Part shown: one piece after another, positions 54,223-63,861 of the stretch
Numbering within the stretch: position 1 is the first letter of the stretch
Layout of the letters: every line of letters begins with the position of its first letter
From: Rhodocyclus purpureus
GTDB taxonomy: Bacteria > Pseudomonadota > Gammaproteobacteria > Burkholderiales > Rhodocyclaceae
Direction: 5' to 3'
Assembly: GCF_016653115.1 (NCBI RefSeq)
Contig: NZ_NHRX01000032.1
Coordinates: 1 to 64,000 of the forward strand
Length of the DNA: 64,000 bases
Notes under the pieces: model-generated
What the model was told of the DNA's origin: nothing
What the model saw: the letters and a program-made list of their open reading frames with translations, nothing else
Databases searched by the model: none
Program-made: the position numbers and the translations under genes

Positions 54223-54939
54223 TCATCCGGGCCGACGCACGAGCAGCAGACCGCAGCCGAAGGCTTTCGCCGGACCGATGCCCTTGCGTAGCGCCAGTGA
54301 AAATTTTTCGGCGTCGGTCACGGTCAGTTCGCCACGAAAATCGACGGTACTGAAGCGCAGTTCGGCTTTCTTTTTGGCGCCGTGCTGCTCATAGGCCTCG
54401 ACCAGCAGCGTCGGTGCGTCGACCGCGAAGCCGTGCTTTTCCGCTCGCTGCGCCAGCCAGTCGGCGCAGGTCTCGTGCACCAGGTCGTAGAGTGCGGGAG
54501 GTGGGTCGGCGTCGCCTGCCGCCGTGCGTCGATCGGCAGTCCACTCGTTCCAGTTGGCGAGTCCGCGCTCGGCGAGCATGCGCTTCTTGGCGTCCATCAC
54601 CACGTCGTGCCGCGTGCGTTTCTGCTCGATCATGCGGTTGACGACCGGGTTGGCGCGCAACTCGAAGCTGAGACGCGCACCGGCAGGAACTTGTGGCGAG
54701 TATTCGCGACTCTGGACTCGCCAGGCGCCGACAGGGGCTGTCGGCGGGCGCGCGGAGACGACGTAGAACTTCGGGCCCCCATCGAGATCGCGGCGCCGGA
54801 AGAGGAAGTCGCGCGGACTTCCCCGCTCGGCGGGAAAGAAGCGCCATAGCCACTGGTGTTCGGCATACGGTCCGCCCATCCACTCGTGGGCGGCTTGGCG
54901 CTCCTCTCCGGGAATCGGTTCGATCAGATTGAAGTACAT
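54223..54939 (-). CDS. cas6e: crRNA-processing endoribonuclease Cas6e
   Basis: This 238-aa protein starts at the ATG at 54939 with AGGAGG 7 nt upstream, 2 nt after the cas5e stop. The catalytic Tyr and His are in GGPYAEHQWLWRFF, and the Gly-rich RNA-binding loop ends the protein (LRKGIGPAKAFGCGLLLVRR). It cuts the repeat stem-loop of the pre-crRNA and stays in Cascade. Confidence 0.93.
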   Translation of the reverse strand: MYFNLIEPIPGEERQAAHEWMGGPYAEHQWLWRFFPAERGSPRDFLFRRRDLDGGPKFYVVSARPPTAPVGAWRVQSREYSPQVPAGARLSFELRANPVVNRMIEQKRTRHDVVMDAKKRMLAERGLANWNEWTADRRTAAGDADPPPALYDLVHETCADWLAQRAEKHGFAVDAPTLLVEAYEQHGAKKKAELRFSTVDFRGELTVTDAEKFSLALRKGIGPAKAFGCGLLLVRRPG

Positions 54940-54941
54940 GC

Positions 54942-55700
54942 TCACACCTCCTCACGCAACAGCGCGACGTGTTCGGTCCGGTCGGTGAATTGCCAGCCTC
55001 GACGTCGCAACAGACGATCCTTGCGCCGGGGGGAAAGATGCGCTGTCGCTCCGGATTCGATTCCATCGCCCCAGATCAGGCGAACGATGTCGCGTTCGTC
55101 CTCAAGCGGCGCATTGCCCCACCTGTCCGCGTGCTGCGCGCGTTCGCTGCGTAGCGCTGCTCGATAGAATTCCATCGCTGCCAAGGCGTTGTCGTCAACG
55201 CTCAGCAAGGGGTGCAGCGGCGCCGCCGGCGGGCAGGACTTGCGTCCGAGGTAGAGGACGAAACGGGGCTTGCGCAGCGCTTGGGCCAGGTCTTCGAGCG
55301 GATGCGGTGCGCCAGCCCGCGCCTGCACGGCGACGAGACAGGCGGCATCCTGCCGGTAGTCGCGCGTCGACAGGATCGTGTTCAGCTTTTCTTTCGGCAG
55401 ATTGAGTTCGTCGCGCCGGGTCGCGCGCGGTCGCTTTTTGAGGTCGGATTCGCTCGGAACCTGGGCCGTGTGGTAGTCACGCAGCAGCGTTCCAGCCGAC
55501 TGGAGACCGACCGCAAAACTGTATCCATCGCGCAGGGCGGCGTGCGCCGCTTCGTCTTCGCGACGAACCCCCAAGGCGGCGCCGAGCAAGCCGACCAGTG
55601 CCGACTCGCCAGGGTAGTCGTAGCTGGGGCGATATTCGCCGACCGCCGTATCGCCCCAGGACGCCAGCGGCGCCTGAAGTTGAAAGACCAGAAAGGTCAT
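54942..55700 (-). CDS. cas5e: Cascade subunit Cas5e
   Basis: This 252-aa protein begins MTFLVFQLQAPLASWGDTAV, the usual Cas5e opening, and contains PGESALVGLLGAALGVRRED, LSTRDYRQDAACLVAVQAR and LYLGRKSCPPAAPL. It caps the 5' handle of the crRNA in Cascade. It lies 5 nt after cas7e. Confidence 0.94.
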   Translation of the reverse strand: MTFLVFQLQAPLASWGDTAVGEYRPSYDYPGESALVGLLGAALGVRREDEAAHAALRDGYSFAVGLQSAGTLLRDYHTAQVPSESDLKKRPRATRRDELNLPKEKLNTILSTRDYRQDAACLVAVQARAGAPHPLEDLAQALRKPRFVLYLGRKSCPPAAPLHPLLSVDDNALAAMEFYRAALRSERAQHADRWGNAPLEDERDIVRLIWGDGIESGATAHLSPRRKDRLLRRRGWQFTDRTEHVALLREEV

Positions 55701-55705
55701 TGCGC

Positions 55706-56770
55706 TCACCCTTGCACGAACGAGACCAGTTCGGACAGTGATCCCGTGCCATCCTCGACGTTGATTTCGTAACGGGCGTCGGCGCATTCGCCGTAGACCT
55801 TGTCGAAATTCTGCTGACGCTTGCGCAGCGCGACGACGGCCTTTTCCAGGATGTCTTCGTCTGCGTGGGGTTTCACCGGCTTGAGGAAAGCTTGTGCCAG
55901 CGAGCGCGGTTGCTGGTCGCCTTTTTCGGCCAGCACGTAGCTCGCGTAGGCGCGCGAGGCGTGACTGTTTTGCATCCCGGTCGGCGAGACTTTGGTCACG
56001 GCATGGATCAGCGCTGCCAGCGCCTTTTCGGTCAGTGCCTCGTCGCCGCCGAGGTTTTCCTTGAGCAGCTCGCGGTTGATGCAGACGTAGAGATAGAAGA
56101 GCCCGGCACCGAAGCTGCGCTCGCCGATGTGCGCGGCGCCCTTGTCTTCGAGGCCGCTGTTGAGATCGTCGACGGCGCTGAAGTAATCGTCCTCGACCGC
56201 GCTCTTGTGCACGGTGATCGCGTGCGCGACTTGAACGGCGGCTTCGACGTTGAACGCCGGGCTGTCGGCGAGCATGCGCCCGAACATGGCGATGTCGACC
56301 GAGCGACTCGGTTTGCGCAGCAGCGCCAGCTCGTCAGCGGTCGGCGCGCTCCCGCGCTCGGCGAGTTTCTTGACCAGATCTGCGATCGCCGCGCGTTCTT
56401 CGGTGCTGAAGTGCGCCAGTTGCTCGATTTGCAGATCTTCGTTCTTGTCGGTCTTGCTGTCGGACTTCGATTTGCCGAACTGTCCGGCAATCGCTCGCGC
56501 CCACTCACGCGCGTTCTTTTCGGCGACACCGGCGTCCTTCAGCGACTGGTAGATTTCCTTGCCCATGTCCTTGGTCCGCGTACCGATGTAGCCCGACAGC
56601 GCGCTCGCAAAAACGTCGGAAGTTCTCCACGCGCGTTTCTGGCTTTGCGAAGAAATCCGCAGGCGCAGGGCGTCGCCCATCAGCGCGGTCTTCGGACGGC
56701 CGGTGTCGTCGCGGTTGAGGTTGGAGGGCGGATAGCTGGTCAGAACATGCAGTTGGACGAAGCGCGACAT
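55706..56770 (-). CDS. cas7e: Cascade backbone subunit Cas7e (Cse4/CasC)
   Basis: This 354-aa protein begins MSRFVQLHVLTSYPPSNLNR then DDTGRPKTALMGDALRLRIS, the Cas7e signature with the RISSQSQKRAWR motif. HIGERSFGAGLFYLYVCINR and GMQNSHASRAYASYVLAEKG are also typical. Six copies form the crRNA-binding backbone. Confidence 0.95.
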   Translation of the reverse strand: MSRFVQLHVLTSYPPSNLNRDDTGRPKTALMGDALRLRISSQSQKRAWRTSDVFASALSGYIGTRTKDMGKEIYQSLKDAGVAEKNAREWARAIAGQFGKSKSDSKTDKNEDLQIEQLAHFSTEERAAIADLVKKLAERGSAPTADELALLRKPSRSVDIAMFGRMLADSPAFNVEAAVQVAHAITVHKSAVEDDYFSAVDDLNSGLEDKGAAHIGERSFGAGLFYLYVCINRELLKENLGGDEALTEKALAALIHAVTKVSPTGMQNSHASRAYASYVLAEKGDQQPRSLAQAFLKPVKPHADEDILEKAVVALRKRQQNFDKVYGECADARYEINVEDGTGSLSELVSFVQG

Positions 56771-56817
56771 GAATGATCTCCTGAAAGTGGTCGAATGCTT
56801 GAGATGGAAAGATGCGG

Positions 56818-57312
56818 CTATCGGGATTTCTGAGGCCAGACGTAGTCGTAGGCCCAGCGTTTCTTTATCGAGTCGCCCCAGTAGAGAACGTCGTTGGCCA
56901 GGGCTTTCACATCGACGCGGTTGTTCATCAACGGCAGCACGCGGCGCAGCGATGAAAACAGCGATTCGATGTCGGGGCTTTCGAGCAGACGCTGGAAGCG
57001 CAACTCGCTGACCGGCGGCTTGTCCTCAACGCGGGGTCGCGCGCTCATCGCCTCCGGCAGCGCTTGCTGACTGTCTTCCTTGACGTGGGCGAGCAGACCG
57101 ACGACGGCGGCCAGCCGATCATTGCGCTCGTCCGAAGACTGGCTGTCCCAACCCGCGGCGACGAGTTGGCGATAAAGCCGCTGGTACGGCGCCGACAAGG
57201 CCACGTCGGTCAGTGATCCAGCACGCCGCAGCAACGCGCGATCGCCACGCGCGTCTTCCAGCCCGTGCCACCAACTAGCCAGTTTGTCGATTACGGGGGT
57301 GAGTTCCGACAT
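56818..57312 (-). CDS. cse2: Cascade small subunit Cas11 (Cse2/CasB)
   Basis: This 164-aa helical protein has the Cse2 pattern: WWHGLEDARGDRALLRRAGS at the N-terminus, RLAAVVGLLAHVKED in the middle and RFQRLLESPDIESLFSSLRR toward the C-terminus. Two copies line the Cascade belly. It sits 9 nt after cas8e. Confidence 0.93.
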   Translation of the reverse strand: MSELTPVIDKLASWWHGLEDARGDRALLRRAGSLTDVALSAPYQRLYRQLVAAGWDSQSSDERNDRLAAVVGLLAHVKEDSQQALPEAMSARPRVEDKPPVSELRFQRLLESPDIESLFSSLRRVLPLMNNRVDVKALANDVLYWGDSIKKRWAYDYVWPQKSR

Positions 57313-57321
57313 GTATCCTCC

Positions 57322-58968
57322 TTATTCAGCGGTTTTGGCGGCCTTCTTCGTTGATTTGCCCTTCGCTGCTGCTTTCGCGGGCGGCGGCTCGGGATCGGGC
57401 AGACGCAACTCCTTCCGCAGCTTCGGCCCGTGCAGGTTCCTTTGCAGTTGCTTGAACGCCGCCGCAACACGCGCCGGCTTCTGCCGTTCGATCTGGCCGG
57501 TACCGACGAACACGCCGTCGAAGAGATCGCGAGCGGCCTTGTCGAGCTGCGCAAGCCAGCGCTCGCGCGTCGCAAGATCGTTGATTTCGGCTGTTTCATC
57601 GGCGAGCAGCGTTTCGATGGCTGAACGAAGCTGGCGATAAAAAGCCCCCTCGGTCCGTCCCCAGAAGCTGGCGTCGACAGCACTGAAGTCGCCTCTTGCA
57701 TCGAGGTCAAACCAGGCGTCCTTGATCGCACCACGCAAGAAAGACGCGACCAGTTCGGCCGCCGCCAGCCAGGTCGATACCGCGTCCCGAAGGGATTCGA
57801 GGCCATCCTTGCCGCAGTCGGCCAATCCATAGAGCGGAAGCGTGGACTCGTACCAGCAACGGGCTTTCATGTTGTCCATGTCGTAGCCGAAAGCCCAGAT
57901 GCCCAGATTGACGCCGAGCTCCTGTCCGGTGAGGTTCATCGCCCGGTTCAGGATCTCGGCCGGTCGCTGGTGCTTCTTGTCGGTCTGCTGCCCGAGCACC
58001 CAGGCCAACCAATGACGATAGCCGAGGCCACCGGGTTGCGGATGCAAGGGGAGCCAGCCCTGCTTGGTTTCGTAGTACGGCGAAAGCGGATGGTCCCACG
58101 GTCCCTTGTAGTTGAGGCCCAGGTTCTTGGTCACGTAGCGCCGTATCAGGCCTCCCGAATGCCGTCCACAGATGTCACAGCACCCGGCAACGACGTTTTC
58201 GAGGTCGAGACGGATTCGCCGCGGCGTTGCCCAGAACACGTGGTGCGGATGAACCATTGCCGGAGCCGTTTCGCCGCCAGCTTTCTGAATCGCGCTGATG
58301 TCAGCGAGCCAGGGGAAAGTGCGAAACGCATCCTGCGTGCTCGCGTCGCCGCCACGAGCGAGAAACTGCGAACGCTCGCTGACGTTGAGCCAGAGGTTCT
58401 GCCACAGACTGCGCGGCGGTTGGCTGAGCAACAGGGTCGTCAGGGGGCCACCGCCGCGCAGACCAGTCCGAATTCCCGCACCACCGGCAGGCGCATTGAT
58501 CTGCAGCGTCGTCAGTGCTGCTGCGGCGCAGGCCGGGCAAAGCGCTTCGACCTGCCCTCGCTTGATGAAGTGATCGCTGTTGTTGCGCTGCGTGTTCTCT
58601 CCAGGGGCCTCGATCAATAGTGCTCCGATCGAATTTTCAGTCCCGTCACCGGCGCGTAGGCTGAAGTCCTGCATGTAGCGCGCACCGTCACCGGCGAACT
58701 CGAACGCGCCGGCAACCGGAGCGAACCACGACTGCAAGGTCTCGCGATCCGGCGGCGATCGCAGGTATTGCTTCCACTGCCCGGTCATCTCGACCGGGGT
58801 CGTCGTCTGCAACAGTCCGATCGCGAACTGCGCGAGCGCGCCGTTGAAGTCTGCCCGGTCCGCATCGAAAGCAAGGATGTCCGGGTCGGCAAGCTGGTCA
58901 GGAGCGACCCAATCGCGCTCGCCATTGCGGCGCCGAACGGGCATCCATTTTTCATTCAGCAGATTCAT
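57322..58968 (-). CDS. cas8e: Cascade large subunit Cas8e (Cse1/CasA)
   Basis: This 548-aa protein begins MNLLNEKWMPVRRRNGERDW. It has a zinc-binding-like Cys set (ALCPACAAAAL and GCCDICGRHSGG), GGGPLTTLLLSQPPRSLWQN and a C-terminal four-helix bundle. It recognises the PAM and recruits Cas3. The last 20 residues are Lys/Ala-rich, a basic tail longer than in the E. coli protein. The start overlaps the cas3 stop by ATGA. Confidence 0.94.
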   Translation of the reverse strand: MNLLNEKWMPVRRRNGERDWVAPDQLADPDILAFDADRADFNGALAQFAIGLLQTTTPVEMTGQWKQYLRSPPDRETLQSWFAPVAGAFEFAGDGARYMQDFSLRAGDGTENSIGALLIEAPGENTQRNNSDHFIKRGQVEALCPACAAAALTTLQINAPAGGAGIRTGLRGGGPLTTLLLSQPPRSLWQNLWLNVSERSQFLARGGDASTQDAFRTFPWLADISAIQKAGGETAPAMVHPHHVFWATPRRIRLDLENVVAGCCDICGRHSGGLIRRYVTKNLGLNYKGPWDHPLSPYYETKQGWLPLHPQPGGLGYRHWLAWVLGQQTDKKHQRPAEILNRAMNLTGQELGVNLGIWAFGYDMDNMKARCWYESTLPLYGLADCGKDGLESLRDAVSTWLAAAELVASFLRGAIKDAWFDLDARGDFSAVDASFWGRTEGAFYRQLRSAIETLLADETAEINDLATRERWLAQLDKAARDLFDGVFVGTGQIERQKPARVAAAFKQLQRNLHGPKLRKELRLPDPEPPPAKAAAKGKSTKKAAKTAE

Positions 58969-61757
58969 TCCGCCTCCTCTGAAACAGTCTGGTCCTGAGC
59001 GAGCTGGCTCAGTCCGGTGAGCGGGTCATAGACCCAGTGCAGCAACTGCGCGGGTTTCTTGTCGGCCTCGGCGGTCCAGGCGCTGCCTTGCCAGCCGTTT
59101 TTCGTCTGCTCCAGGATCAGCAGAACGGACCAAGCGCCCTTGCCGGGCAGGCTCTGCTCGACTTGGGCGATGGCCGCTTCCCGCGTGCTGTCGGCGGCGC
59201 TGGCGCGGCGTGCGATCAGGCGCTCGGCGACGCGAAGGCTGCTGTAAGCCCAGGCGGCGCGAATCTCAGGGTGAGAGACCCAGGGCCGCAGACGGTCGCC
59301 GTCCCAACATGCGAGCAGCACCGACATGCTCGCGTCGCCAAGCCGAGAGGGGGTCTTCGCTTCGCTCCACCAGTCCATCACCTGCCCGCGCACGTAGCCA
59401 GTGGCGAGCTTGACGACGTTTTGCTGGGCGATGCTGATCGCCGAATAGTCGGCACCTACGGCCTTGTTGGCGTTGCCCTGCAAGCCTTCGGGGAGCGCTG
59501 CTTCATCGCCGAAAACGCCTTCGACCAGGCTGCGCGAGTCTTCCGGCATGGATACCTTGCCGGCTCGCAAGTGCTTGGCGGTGAGCCACAGGCGACCGTG
59601 GTGCGGATAGACTCCGGCGGCTTTCGGAAACGCTTCCTTGAACCAGCGCGGTCCGGGCTGCTCGTCCCAAGCGGGGCCGAAGACCCACAGGCAGGCGGGA
59701 CCACGCTGGTCGCGCTCGCGCGGATCGGGCAGGCGCCGGCCGGTGCCGTCGCGCGGATGGCGCTGCAAGCGCCCGGCGCGCTGGATGATGCGGTCGATCG
59801 GCGCCAGATCGGTGACGATGAAGTCCCAATCGGCGTCAAGACTCTGTTCGGCGACCTGAGTGGCGATGACGAGACGACCTGCGCGCAGTTCGGGAGTGCT
59901 GTCCTTGCCGAAGTGATGCAGAACGGCCTCTTCGATGCGCAGGCGGTCATCCAGGCTGAAGCGCGCATGGAAGAGGATCATTTTTTCTGCCGGCAGCAGG
60001 TCGCGGAAGTGTTCGTAGGCCGAAATCGCATCGGCAACGGTGTTGCGCATCCAGCAGACGCATTTGCCGGCGGCGAGCGCCGCGCCGATTCCGGCGAGGA
60101 CTTCTGCCTCGTCACTGACGTAGTGAATCGCCAGTTCCCGGCGCACGTCGTCGCGCGTCGCAATGGCTTGCTGCACGCATTGGTCGGGCGCTTCGCTCTG
60201 CCAGGCAGTGACCAGCGGGAAGTCGTTGGCCGTCAGCGGCGGCGCTTTCTGCCGCCGCCCTCTGGCGAACGCACCGAGCAACTGCCGCTTCATTCCCGCC
60301 GGCAGGGTTGCCGAAAGAAGGATCGCGCTGCCGCCGCCGAGCGCGTGAAATTCGAGCAGGGATTCCAGTACCGTCAGCATGTACGGATCACAGGCGTGAA
60401 CTTCGTCGACCACCAGCACCTTGCGGAAGAGGCCGAGCAGGCGCAGCGACTGGTGTTTGCTATGCAGGACGGCAAGCAGTGCCTGGTCGACGGTGCCGAC
60501 TCCTGCCGGAGCGAGCAGCGCTCGTTTGTTGTGGTCGGCGAGCCAGGCGCTACAGCGCGCGCTCGCGCTTTCGTCTTGCTGCGCCGAATCGGATTCCTCG
60601 GGACCGGCGCGCAGGACGGAGGCGGCGAAGTTTTCGACGAGCTTGCGGTTGCCATGCGCGAGGACCAGGCTTGCATCGCTGGCGAAGAGTCGCGCATAGA
60701 CGGCGGCGATTCGCTGATACATCGCGTTAGCCGTTGCCATGGTCGGCAGGCCGATGAAGAAGCCGTCGGCCGCCCCCGTGGCCATCAGCCGGTGAGCGAG
60801 CATCATCGCTGCCTCGGTCTTGCCGGCGCCGGTGACGTCTTCGAGCAGGTGAATTTGCGGCCCCGGCGCCAGTTCGACTTCGGCAGCCCACTTTTGAAGC
60901 GGCGACGCCTGCGCGATAGCTGGAAACAGTTCGGAGAAGCCGAGTTCAGTCGCACCGCTCGGCGGCAGAACACCCGACTCGCTCAGCGCCTGCTCTGCGC
61001 GCTCCTGCGCGAGCAGCCAGTAGTCCGACAGGGGAATAGGATCGTCGCAGTACGGGAAGTAATCGGTGTTGGAACCGAGCCAGTCGGCAAGAACGGTGAC
61101 GCCGGCAACCCACCAGCAAAGGCACTGGCTTATCAACTCGAACAAGTCGGCTTCGAGTAGCGAAGCGACGCTCGCGGAATCACCAGCGAGCAGCAGCGAA
61201 CGCAGTTCGCCGACGAATTCCACGATCGCGGCGCGATCTTCCTGTGGATCGAAGAAACTCTTCCAACCGATGCTCACCGAGCGCGGCGGCTCTCCGTGAT
61301 GCCCGGTCACTGCTCGCGCCCACCATGCGAGCCCCTCTTCCCGGTCTTCGCTATCCGCGCCGAACCAGCCATCGGACTTGGCGAGATCGAGCAACTGACT
61401 GTTCCACATCAGCATGCCCAGGCTGTCGTGACGCATTCGGCCATAGGGCTTGCCGGGATCAGGCGCACGTTCGCGCAACTTGAGGAAGAGGTCCGGGATC
61501 TGGCTCTGGAAAGCTTCCGAGAACTTGCCGAGATCGTGCAGCGCCAGCCAGAAAGCCAGCCAACCGATCAGCGCTTCTTCCGAAGATACCTGCAAGGCTT
61601 GCATCAGCAATCGCCGCAGGGAGTGGTGCCGGCGCAGATAGACGGCGCCGACGGCAGCCACGTCGAGACAGTGATACGGAAGCAGATGACAAGCCGTCGT
61701 GGCATCGCCAGCAGGCCTGGCTTTTCCCCAGTACTTGAAATAACTCGGAACGGTCAC
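58965..61757 (-). CDS. cas3: CRISPR-associated helicase-nuclease Cas3 (type I-E)
   Basis: This 930-aa protein has an N-terminal HD nuclease (His29; H74-D75 in LALHDLGKFSEAF; VTGHHGEPP) and a superfamily 2 helicase with Walker A EDVTGAGKTEAAM, a DEVH box (VVDEVHACDPYM), SATLP and motif VI QRAGRLQRHP. It unwinds and degrades the target after Cascade binding. A GTG at 61757 with AAGAGG upstream is taken as the start; a TTG at 61796 gives a 13-residue longer form. It heads the cas operon. Confidence 0.94.
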   Translation of the reverse strand: MTVPSYFKYWGKARPAGDATTACHLLPYHCLDVAAVGAVYLRRHHSLRRLLMQALQVSSEEALIGWLAFWLALHDLGKFSEAFQSQIPDLFLKLRERAPDPGKPYGRMRHDSLGMLMWNSQLLDLAKSDGWFGADSEDREEGLAWWARAVTGHHGEPPRSVSIGWKSFFDPQEDRAAIVEFVGELRSLLLAGDSASVASLLEADLFELISQCLCWWVAGVTVLADWLGSNTDYFPYCDDPIPLSDYWLLAQERAEQALSESGVLPPSGATELGFSELFPAIAQASPLQKWAAEVELAPGPQIHLLEDVTGAGKTEAAMMLAHRLMATGAADGFFIGLPTMATANAMYQRIAAVYARLFASDASLVLAHGNRKLVENFAASVLRAGPEESDSAQQDESASARCSAWLADHNKRALLAPAGVGTVDQALLAVLHSKHQSLRLLGLFRKVLVVDEVHACDPYMLTVLESLLEFHALGGGSAILLSATLPAGMKRQLLGAFARGRRQKAPPLTANDFPLVTAWQSEAPDQCVQQAIATRDDVRRELAIHYVSDEAEVLAGIGAALAAGKCVCWMRNTVADAISAYEHFRDLLPAEKMILFHARFSLDDRLRIEEAVLHHFGKDSTPELRAGRLVIATQVAEQSLDADWDFIVTDLAPIDRIIQRAGRLQRHPRDGTGRRLPDPRERDQRGPACLWVFGPAWDEQPGPRWFKEAFPKAAGVYPHHGRLWLTAKHLRAGKVSMPEDSRSLVEGVFGDEAALPEGLQGNANKAVGADYSAISIAQQNVVKLATGYVRGQVMDWWSEAKTPSRLGDASMSVLLACWDGDRLRPWVSHPEIRAAWAYSSLRVAERLIARRASAADSTREAAIAQVEQSLPGKGAWSVLLILEQTKNGWQGSAWTAEADKKPAQLLHWVYDPLTGLSQLAQDQTVSEEAE

Positions 61758-62144
61758 TCGAAGCCTCTTGCACCGGAGATATCGACCGCTACCCAACGGT
61801 CAGTGACTCACCCGGTGATCCTGCAAAGAAGTTGGAGAAAAATTTCGTGGCAGTCGGAGAGAATAACACTTGGGCCGAAAAAAATGCCTTGAAAATTCTT
61901 CAATGGCGTATTCCCAGCACGATCGCATTCTCGTTCTGAGATGAAATCCGCCCTTCAGGCGATCTGGCAGGCAAGCCAGATAATGTCAAATGCACATTCG
62001 CGGCTGCTGCCGTGCCGAAAAAGAGCGCTCCGATAGCAACGGAGAGCGGCCGGACACGTGAGGTCTGTAAGGCCCGAATCAAGGAGGTCCTTGGCCGAGA
62101 TTTGACCTTGAACCCGGAGGTGGGCTGCTCTGGCCACACCATCC
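61758..62144. other. Intergenic region upstream of cas3
   Basis: This stretch separates cas3 from the divergent AlbA_2-type gene. It is AT-rich for its first 150 bp. On the minus strand it has TGTTATTCT near 61851-61859, an extended -10-like sequence without a good -35, a candidate cas promoter. No gene was found. Confidence 0.4.
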
Positions 62145-62185
62145 GCCATCAGCCACACGAGCCGCGGCAATGTTATAAAGGCACT
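62145..62185 (+). promoter_or_regulatory. 41-bp repeated promoter-like module, copy 1
   Basis: This segment matches 63890-63930 at 39 of 41 positions. It contains TGTTATAAA, an extended -10 box (TG-n-TATAAA). Its end lies 68 bp before the AlbA_2-type gene at 62254, so it probably drives that gene. The 35 region is not consensus. Confidence 0.5.
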
Positions 62186-62253
62186 GAGCGCCCTGAGAGA
62201 CGCGTCCGGATTTACACACAGATGACCGCCCGGAAAGGGAGAGAGAAGAAGGC

Positions 62254-63708
62254 ATGAGCGGCGCACGTACCTTGGCATTGGTGGATGAGTTGCTTGCACT
62301 GCCGGCTGAAACGACATGGGTTGAGTTCAAGGAGAACAATGCCGATGCGGAGATGATCGGCAAACGCATTTCGGCGATGTCCAATGCAGCACGGTTGGCA
62401 GACAAGCCCTTCGCCTACCTGCTGTGGGGGGTACGTGACGCCGACCACGCTGCCATCGGTACCACCTTCGAGCCTTCCAGCCACAAGCATAGCAACCAGC
62501 CTCTGGAGTTATGGCTCACACAGCATCTGCGACCCGCCATTGCCTTTACCTTCAAGGTGCTGGATTACCGGGGCAAGCGAATGGTGCTGCTGGAAATCCC
62601 GGCTGCCACCAGCAGTCCAGTAGAGTTCGACCGGCAGGCCTACATCCGCATCGGCAGCGCCACACCCCGCTTGTCAGATCACCCGGAGCGCCTCAAGGCA
62701 CTTTGGGCCACATTGCAACCCTACGCTTGGGAAAGCGGCATCGCCGCACAGTTTCTCAGCGGCGATGAAGTGCTCGCTCGTCTGGACTATGCGGCCTATT
62801 TCGATCTCACCGGGCAGCGTCTGCCAGACAACCGCACCGGCATTTTCGACAAGCTCGTGGCCGATCATCTGATCCAGGCGGACGTCGGTGGGTGCTGGAA
62901 CATCACCAATCTCGGTGCGGTGCTGTTCGCCAGACAATTGGCGGATTTCCCGTCCTCGATTGCCCGCAAGGCCATCCGTTTCGTCGCCTACCACGGCCCT
63001 GGGCGTGCCGACACGGTGACCCACAGACACGACGGACAAAGAGGCTATGCCCTGGGTTTTTCTGCGCTTATCGACTACATCGATGGTCTGATGCCGCGTA
63101 ATGAGTACATCGGCAAGGCTTTCCGTGAAGAACGCCCATTGTACCCAGCCATTGCCATCCGCGAACTAGTGGCGAACGCGCTGATCCATCAGGACATGAC
63201 CATAACCGGCGCAGGCCCTCTGGTGGAGATGTTCTCCGACCGCTTGGAGATCACCAATCCCGGGCTGCCGCTGGTGCAGCCGGATCGCTTCCTGGATTTT
63301 CCGCCACGCTCGCGTAACGAGTCTCTGGCGGCGCTGATGCGCCGCATGCGTCTGTGTGAGGAGCAGGGAACCGGGATTGACAAAGTGATCGTGGCCGTCG
63401 AACTTCATCAGTTGCCGCCGCCGGATTTTCGCGTGGAGGGCGACGCTGTTCGGGCTGTGTTGTATGCGCCACGTAAGTTCGCTGAAATGACGCCGCAGGA
63501 GCGGGTTAGAGCCTGCTACCAGCATGCTGCCTTAAAATATGTGAGCGGACGGAAGATGACCAATTCGACTTTGCGCGAGCGCTTTGGCATCGAGCCGCAA
63601 AACGCGGCACAAGCTTCCGCTGTGATCCGTCAATCGCTGCAAGCTGAACTGATCCGGGCCGCAGACCCCGCTTACCCGCGCTCGGGCTATGTCCCCTTCT
63701 GGGCCTAG
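62254..63708 (+). CDS. AlbA_2 domain ATP-binding protein (putative DNA-binding regulator)
   Basis: This 484-aa protein starts at an ATG with GGGAGAGAG upstream. Its AlbA_2 domain has ETTWVEFKENNADAEMIGKR and FAYLLWGVRDADHAAIGTTF. The GHKL-like ATPase part has AIRELVANALIHQDMTITGA, DRLEITNPGLPL and a glycine motif in CEEQGTGIDKVIVAV. A helical C-terminus may be a winged helix. It belongs to the same broad family as the protein at 45691-47178, but the two are dissimilar in detail and lie on opposite sides of the CRISPR-Cas locus. Confidence 0.85.
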   Translation: MSGARTLALVDELLALPAETTWVEFKENNADAEMIGKRISAMSNAARLADKPFAYLLWGVRDADHAAIGTTFEPSSHKHSNQPLELWLTQHLRPAIAFTFKVLDYRGKRMVLLEIPAATSSPVEFDRQAYIRIGSATPRLSDHPERLKALWATLQPYAWESGIAAQFLSGDEVLARLDYAAYFDLTGQRLPDNRTGIFDKLVADHLIQADVGGCWNITNLGAVLFARQLADFPSSIARKAIRFVAYHGPGRADTVTHRHDGQRGYALGFSALIDYIDGLMPRNEYIGKAFREERPLYPAIAIRELVANALIHQDMTITGAGPLVEMFSDRLEITNPGLPLVQPDRFLDFPPRSRNESLAALMRRMRLCEEQGTGIDKVIVAVELHQLPPPDFRVEGDAVRAVLYAPRKFAEMTPQERVRACYQHAALKYVSGRKMTNSTLRERFGIEPQNAAQASAVIRQSLQAELIRAADPAYPRSGYVPFWA

Positions 63709-63714
63709 GTTGGC

Positions 63715-63836
63715 AAGTTTTGATCGAGGTTTGATCAGAGACTCATGAAAGCACATTGCCTCAAGGCAGAAATCCATTTAGAACAAAGAGTTACCAGCAA
63801 CGAATGGACGCGGGAAGTTTTGATCGGGTTTTGATT
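63715..63836 (+). repeat. Pair of 22-bp direct repeats 100 bp apart
   Basis: AAGTTTTGATCGAGGTTTGA (63715 on) and AAGTTTTGATCGGGTTTTGA (63815 on) differ at two positions and each contains TTTGAT twice. They lie just after the AlbA_2-type gene. The role is unknown; they may be binding sites or remnants of a duplicated gene end. Confidence 0.5.
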
Positions 63837-63861
63837 CACTCCGCGGCAATCGCAGCGGTCG

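Noticed and set aside
59037-61160. 707-codon + strand frame opposite cas3
   Set aside because: Antisense shadow; cas3 has complete HD and helicase motifs on the minus strand.
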